Of a stretch of DNA of 26,659 nt, positions 22,844 to 26,659 are shown piece by piece; the first letter of the stretch is position 1; every line of letters starts with the position of its first letter. This stretch comes from CAZVLE01 sp964627855 (GTDB lineage Bacteria > Bacillota > Dethiobacteria > DTU022). The position numbers were made by a program, and so were the translations under genes. The DNA is taken from positions 1 through 26,659 of the forward strand of contig CAZVLE010000049.1 in assembly GCA_964627855.1 (NCBI GenBank), in the 5' to 3' direction. The notes beneath the pieces are model-generated. The model was not told where the DNA came from, searched no databases, and worked only from the letters and a program-made list of their open reading frames with translations.

Positions 22844-24694
22844 CTATTTAATATTATCCCCACCACAAAGAGTGTATGCCAGCACCTGTTCGGTCATCCC
22901 TGGCAATGTAATATAGCCCAACTCCAGAAAACTCCAACCGTCTGGCAAAGCTTTAGAGCCAGCTATTTCCAGAGTATTGCTTCCAATCAGAATAGCTGTT
23001 TCGTACTCTTTAGTCAGTACTTCCAGTCTTGAAGCAACGTTAACAACCCGGCCGATTACTGTGTAATCCATTCTTTTTTCACTACCAATATTACCTACAA
23101 CAACAGTGCCACTGTTCAACCCTATACCAAGTTGAAGAGGTTTTTCTCCATTAGCTAACCATTTAGCATTGAGTTCGTCCATCATGTTAATCATAGCTAC
23201 AGAGGCTTTCAAGCCATTGTCGGCATGGTTTTCACAATCAACTGGCGCCCCAAAAAATGCCATAAAACCATCACCGTTAAATTTGTCCAGGGTGCCTTTG
23301 TAGTGAAATACAATTGAGGTCATGGCACTGAAGAATTCATTGAGCCGATTAATCACATATTCAGGATCTTCTTTCTCGCTAAAGGCAGTAAAATTTCTCA
23401 AATCGGCAAAAAGCACAGTTAATTGCTTCTTTTCGCCGCCCAGTTTAATTTTTTCCGGGTTATTAATCAACTCGTTAATAAAATCTAAAGAAATATAACG
23501 AGAAAAAGTGTTTCTTATCCAGCGGCGTTCATTCTCGGAGCGAACAAAATTATAGATCATTACTGTCGAATAATTTCCGGCAATAATGGCCAGGGCGGCA
23601 AACAGGTTGAGCCAAACCTGCTTATGAACCCAAAACATATAGAGAGTAAAAGATACAATTGAAGCCAATAAGAGAGCTGATGCAAACGCCTGCCATGGTG
23701 AAAATTTTCTGGCCATAATGACTGAGAGCAGCCACACAATAAATAACATTGCACAATTGATATACCAGGGCATAGCCCTGTAATAAAGGGATTGCAAAAT
23801 TGAATTAACGGCTGAAGCATGTATCTCAACACCGGATGCCGGCAATGAATCAGCCATGATCATATTTTCTTTTGTAAAAGGGTTCTCAAAATAATCCATC
23901 ATTACCGGTGTGGTAACACCGACCAGGATTATTTTGTCTGACCATTTATCAGCAGGTACTTTATCCTCAAGAATATCCACGTAGCTGTAAGTTGGAAATG
24001 TTCCTCCAGGACCCCAAAAATTAATCATCATTTGGCTATAATCATCAAGCAAAATTTCAAAATTCGGTGCACTGAGACGATCATCTTCAACTTTAAGCGA
24101 CTCTGGATCAAGGTTATAATAACATAAGGCAGTAGCAAGGCTGAATGAGGGATATGGCTCCTGGTAATAGTTAGTGTCAATAATGCTGATTCTACGTATT
24201 ATATTCCCTTTTTCAACGGGAACGTTTATAAATCCAGTTCCATATGCATTTTGTAGTAATTTTTCAGTTGGCAGGACTATCTGTTGATACCAGATGCCTT
24301 TTTCATCTTGCTCATAAGTAAAAATCGAGGCCAGGATCACATTTTCTGCACCACTGATAGCTTGCGAAAAATCTAAATCTTCTTGTTCCTCACCAGGAAA
24401 ATCAAATAGCAAATCAAAAGCAACCACTCTGGCTTCCGCTACTTTGTCAAGCAGACTGACGTGTACGGAGCGACGCCAGGGCAGAGGGCCGAGTTTTGCA
24501 ACAGACTTTTCATCAATTGCTACAATTAATACTTCATAACCTGGATCGCTTTTGCCTCGAATGAGGAAAAAATTATCATAAATCCACAGTTCCGCCTGAT
24601 TGAAAAGCCCCGAATAAGAACTAAAAGCAATTATCATTCCTATTAGCAAAGGAACAACAATTGCTTTATGTTGTTTGAAACTTAAGATAGTCAT
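22844..24694 (-). CDS. CHASE2-domain class III adenylate/guanylate cyclase
   Basis: The 616-residue protein starts with a membrane anchor (11-30), followed by an extracytoplasmic CHASE2 sensor (about 35-305). Three membrane helices follow (about 310-383), then a class III nucleotide cyclase domain (about 420-600). Metal ligands D431 (FADLRNFT) and D475 (KFNGDGF), purine-site K471, and transition-state N552 and R556 (VNVASRLE) are present. The purine-contacting Asp usually found as IGDxVN is R549, so ATP preference cannot be assumed. The gene follows the FecR-repeat gene with a 5-bp gap. This pair suggests that the surface protein influences the cyclase sensor. The product would be cAMP or cGMP in the cytoplasm. 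Confidence 0.87.
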   Translation of the reverse strand: MTILSFKQHKAIVVPLLIGMIIAFSSYSGLFNQAELWIYDNFFLIRGKSDPGYEVLIVAIDEKSVAKLGPLPWRRSVHVSLLDKVAEARVVAFDLLFDFPGEEQEDLDFSQAISGAENVILASIFTYEQDEKGIWYQQIVLPTEKLLQNAYGTGFINVPVEKGNIIRRISIIDTNYYQEPYPSFSLATALCYYNLDPESLKVEDDRLSAPNFEILLDDYSQMMINFWGPGGTFPTYSYVDILEDKVPADKWSDKIILVGVTTPVMMDYFENPFTKENMIMADSLPASGVEIHASAVNSILQSLYYRAMPWYINCAMLFIVWLLSVIMARKFSPWQAFASALLLASIVSFTLYMFWVHKQVWLNLFAALAIIAGNYSTVMIYNFVRSENERRWIRNTFSRYISLDFINELINNPEKIKLGGEKKQLTVLFADLRNFTAFSEKEDPEYVINRLNEFFSAMTSIVFHYKGTLDKFNGDGFMAFFGAPVDCENHADNGLKASVAMINMMDELNAKWLANGEKPLQLGIGLNSGTVVVGNIGSEKRMDYTVIGRVVNVASRLEVLTKEYETAILIGSNTLEIAGSKALPDGWSFLELGYITLPGMTEQVLAYTLCGGDNIK

Positions 24695-24699
24695 ACTCG

Positions 24700-26010
24700 T
24701 TATCTATTTAAGCCAGGGGCACTTCCACTTTTACCCGGGGAGCCTCCACTCTGACCCGGGGCGCTCCCACTATTACCCGGGGAACTCCCGCTTAAGCCCG
24801 GGGCACTTCCACTATTACCCGGGGAACCTCCGCTTAAGCCCGGCGCACTTCCACTTTTCCCAGGAGAACTCCCACTCAGGCCTGGTGCATTACCACTATT
24901 CCCGGGAAAATCCCCACTCAAACCGGGGGGCATTCCGCTATTTCCCTGGTCATTATTCAAACCTGGTGGGCTCCAATCATTTCCCGTGTCATTTCCAAAC
25001 AGGCCTGTAGTTGGTTCATTTATACCAGCCGAGGCACTGTCTTGATTTGACTGCGTACTATCTCCTTCAAAACGATCAATAATATTACTGTCAAATGTCT
25101 TTTCATGCATGATAACTTGATCCACCCAGCCAATTACTCCACGCCAATCTGTAATAGCATCTGATGTTATGTCTACTGGTTCACCCGGGGGAAGCCCTTC
25201 CGCACCGACTATGACTGACTGGCCCGGCTTAATTAAAGTGCTTACTCCGGCAGCAGAAACTTCTACTGCACCGGACAGGACACTGGTAACTTCTCCACTG
25301 CCTGTCAGTGCATTCATCCAGACTGTGCCCCTGATACCGGCAACACCCCAGGGCATTTTTACCTTCATCCTGACTTTTCTGTTGGAATCATTGTATAACA
25401 AATCGACTTCATTGTTCTCCAGAGGGACGAGAGAACCGTATATCTTCCCCATTTCTAAAACCAGGCTCACATAGCAAAGTTTGAGATCTTTATCACCTGT
25501 AAGATTTATTACATTTTGCTCTATAAAAAGGTTATTTGACATTAATCCTTCAGGGCCGGCCTCACTGGCAATTGGTTCAGCCCAGGCTTCCTCGACAGCC
25601 AGCCTTGTGTCGGAATCCATAAGGATACGCGAGCCATCGGGCCAGATTAGCTCGGCCATACCATCTGGACCTGTAATAATCACAGAACCTGCCACGACTT
25701 CAGGCTCGTCAAAAACAACAGCTTTCTTTCCTGTAGGGGCATGTAAAATAACTTCTCCCCTCAACGCCACGAGCCTGGCATTAACCTCGACCTCAATCGG
25801 CGATGATTTAAGTTCATTGTCGGTAACTTTTTTGTGTAAAATGTTTAGGTCCGAAGGATAGAAATGAACATAATTATTAATGGAAGCAGCACTTTCGTCA
25901 ATCATTTCCTGAGTATATCCACTGTAAACGGAATTTACAAAGAGGAACATAGGTAAAATCAATATAGCTAAAAGCAGGTATAGTTGTTTCCGGTTTAGTT
26001 TATGATCCAT
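24700..26010 (-). CDS. FecR-domain surface protein with C-terminal 14-residue repeats
   Basis: The 436-residue protein has an N-terminal signal segment (LYLLLAILILPMFLFVNSVYS), so it is exported. A FecR-like domain occupies roughly residues 75-260, with LIWPDGSRILMDSDTRLAV and WGVAGIRGTVWMNALTGSG; the latter is a hallmark of FecR-fold proteins. The end (344-436) is a low-complexity tail of tandem 14-residue units rich in Ser, Gly and Pro (SGSAPGLSGGSPGN type). No LPxTG or membrane anchor follows the tail. The gene starts a two-gene unit with the CHASE2 cyclase. Besides surface sensing, a structural role at the wall is possible. Confidence 0.82.
   Translation of the reverse strand: MDHKLNRKQLYLLLAILILPMFLFVNSVYSGYTQEMIDESAASINNYVHFYPSDLNILHKKVTDNELKSSPIEVEVNARLVALRGEVILHAPTGKKAVVFDEPEVVAGSVIITGPDGMAELIWPDGSRILMDSDTRLAVEEAWAEPIASEAGPEGLMSNNLFIEQNVINLTGDKDLKLCYVSLVLEMGKIYGSLVPLENNEVDLLYNDSNRKVRMKVKMPWGVAGIRGTVWMNALTGSGEVTSVLSGAVEVSAAGVSTLIKPGQSVIVGAEGLPPGEPVDITSDAITDWRGVIGWVDQVIMHEKTFDSNIIDRFEGDSTQSNQDSASAGINEPTTGLFGNDTGNDWSPPGLNNDQGNSGMPPGLSGDFPGNSGNAPGLSGSSPGKSGSAPGLSGGSPGNSGSAPGLSGSSPGNSGSAPGQSGGSPGKSGSAPGLNR
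24703..24981 (-). repeat. 42-bp tandem repeat inside the FecR-protein gene
   Basis: About 6.6 units of 42 bp encode a 14-residue motif made of two 7-residue halves (SGSAPGL and SGGSPGN). The unit nearest the FecR domain is the most degenerate and the later ones are nearly identical. This suggests recent expansion from the 3' end and likely length variation between strains. Confidence 0.85.
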
Positions 26011-26055
26011 TTTAACTAATCCTTTGTGTCCAAGTTGCCGAGCTAAAATCTCGAG

Positions 26056-26095
26056 TCAATAAAAACCCGCAAACCGTTGCGAAAGGTTGCAGGTT
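26056..26095 (-). terminator. Intrinsic terminator or leader attenuator upstream of the FecR gene
   Basis: On the minus strand AACCTGCAACC pairs with GGTTTGCGGGTT (11 bp with one bulged T and one G-T) around a 9-nt loop, followed by TTTATT. It lies about 45 bp before the FecR gene ATG and could end the HD-GYP transcript or attenuate the FecR/cyclase pair. Confidence 0.65.
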
Positions 26096-26102
26096 CATCT
26101 TG

Positions 26103-26131
26103 TATCTAATCTAACATAACCTTTTCGTCAA
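26103..26131 (-). promoter_or_regulatory. Possible promoter of the FecR/cyclase unit
   Basis: On the minus strand TTGACG is followed after 17 bp by TAGATA, a weak -10 match. The start would fall at the base of the 26056-26095 hairpin, so either the hairpin acts in the leader or this promoter is not real. Confidence 0.3.
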
Positions 26132-26314
26132 CCGGCCACAAAACTAGATACCACATCTCACGCCGGTAAGTTCGTACTTATAATTAGCGCTAAGTTTTTT
26201 ATTGCTTATTATATAGCTATTACATTATACCATAAAAAATTTGTATATCAAATTATATTTTATATATTTACATTATTTGAAAAATAACCGGCTCGTATAA
26301 AAGCTTTGTCATCC

Positions 26315-26659
26315 CTACTCCTTTTCAACCCGTAAAAAAATTTTAACGATTTCAGGGTCAAACTGGGTCCCGATACAGCTATTTATTTCTTCTATAGCTT
26401 CAGCATTAGTTGATTTCGCACGATAGGGTCGATCTGATGTTATTGCATCATATGCATCAGCTACCGCTATTATTCTGGAAAAGAGTGGTATTTCCTTGTT
26501 TTTTAAGCCTGCAGGATAACCATTGCCATTATACCACTCATGATGACTTAAAACGCCGGTGCTGATCTTATCAGCGAGGTGTGACGGTTTGATTTCCGAC
26601 AATATTCTACTACCAATAACGGGGTGTTTTTTTATAATCAACCAGTCTTCTTTGCTTAA
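26315..26659 (-). CDS. HD-GYP domain protein, C-terminal part (5' end outside window)
   Basis: The frame runs off the end of the window (LSKEDWLIIKKHPVIGSRI continues upstream), so the TTG at 26641 is not a real start. The visible 114 codons hold the second half of an HD-GYP domain: KKHPVIG, SHHEWYNGNGYPAGL (the GYP region with paired His), and AVADAYDAITSDRPYR. HD-GYP enzymes hydrolyse cyclic di-GMP with a bi- or trinuclear iron centre, and these residues look intact. Any sensory or receiver domain upstream is outside the window. It is followed by a long AT-rich gap, so it is probably a separate transcript from the FecR/cyclase pair, although it adds a second cyclic-nucleotide function to this end of the window. 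Confidence 0.88.
   Translation of the reverse strand, partial: LSKEDWLIIKKHPVIGSRILSEIKPSHLADKISTGVLSHHEWYNGNGYPAGLKNKEIPLFSRIIAVADAYDAITSDRPYRAKSTNAEAIEEINSCIGTQFDPEIVKIFLRVEKE

Larger units (their letters stand above)
26011..26314. other. Intergenic region between HD-GYP gene and FecR gene
   Basis: This 304-bp gap carries a minus-strand hairpin with T run (26056-26095) and a possible promoter just upstream of it (26103-26131). It also has an inverted repeat CCGGC/GCCGG at 26132-26136 and 26162-26166, a 10-bp palindrome TTAGCGCTAA at 26184-26193, and a very AT-rich stretch (26195-26285). No gene is seen. Confidence 0.5.

Noticed and set aside
24703..24981. CRISPR-like array
   Set aside because: Repeats are directly adjacent without unique spacers and are in frame with the FecR-protein gene.

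Overview
The window looks like a chromosomal segment of an anaerobic, low-to-medium GC Bacillota (Clostridia-type) bacterium. This is an inference. It rests on strong AGGAGG-like ribosome binding sites, sigma-A-type promoters, intrinsic terminators used in leaders, a ferredoxin/nitroreductase/CoA-ester gene set, an NhaC antiporter, and toxin-antitoxin debris. No rRNA, tRNA, CRISPR array or transposase was seen.

Layout. (1) Bases 1-5424 hold the end of an amino-acid-permease-like transporter and a YtcJ-type amidohydrolase on the plus strand. Facing them is a minus-strand pair: a deaminase-type amidohydrolase followed by an NhaC-family antiporter. (2) Bases 5737-8245 are a toxin-antitoxin patch: an intact RHH/PIN pair, a decayed mazE plus a mazF stub, a GNAT acetyltransferase, and an intact AbrB/PIN pair with a palindrome inside its promoter. 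(3) Bases 8311-10250 carry a D-aminoacylase gene with its own extended -10 promoter and, convergent to it, a fragment of a DUF2207 protein. (4) Bases 10282-20507 are ten co-directional minus-strand genes, probably one catabolic operon: acyl-CoA ligase, acyl-CoA dehydrogenase, SCP2-type thiolase, nitroreductase, ferredoxin, GltS-like carrier, succinyl-CoA synthetase-like beta and alpha subunits, DUF3870 protein, and a ketopantoate-reductase-like dehydrogenase. (5) Bases 20800-22224 encode a DASS-family carboxylate transporter. (6) Bases 22844-26010 encode a FecR-domain repeat protein followed by a CHASE2 nucleotide cyclase. The window ends inside an HD-GYP protein.

The most notable feature is non-coding. 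The acyl-CoA ligase operon and the DASS transporter each have an untranslated leader with the same 65-nt RNA element, which aligns without gaps (47 of 65 identical). It folds as three stacked helices (P1-P2-P3). P3 shows two full covariations plus one compatible change. The P2/P3 internal loop contains a conserved AGGGA. In both leaders the 3' strand of P1 is also the 5' strand of a following intrinsic terminator, and the two terminators are otherwise unrelated. Both elements start about a dozen bases after near-identical extended -10 promoters. This is the architecture of a transcription-antitermination switch, most simply a riboswitch that turns genes on, or the target of an RNA-binding antiterminator. 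It would couple uptake of a carboxylate (DASS) to its CoA activation and oxidation. I do not recognise the class, and the ligand is unknown.

Functionally, carboxylates would enter through the DASS and GltS-like carriers and be activated by the CoA ligase. The acyl-CoA dehydrogenase, with electrons perhaps passing to the nitroreductase/ferredoxin, and the thiolase would then process them. The SucCD-like pair could recover a nucleotide triphosphate. No enoyl-CoA hydratase or 3-hydroxyacyl-CoA dehydrogenase is present, so the pathway is not a standard beta-oxidation loop.
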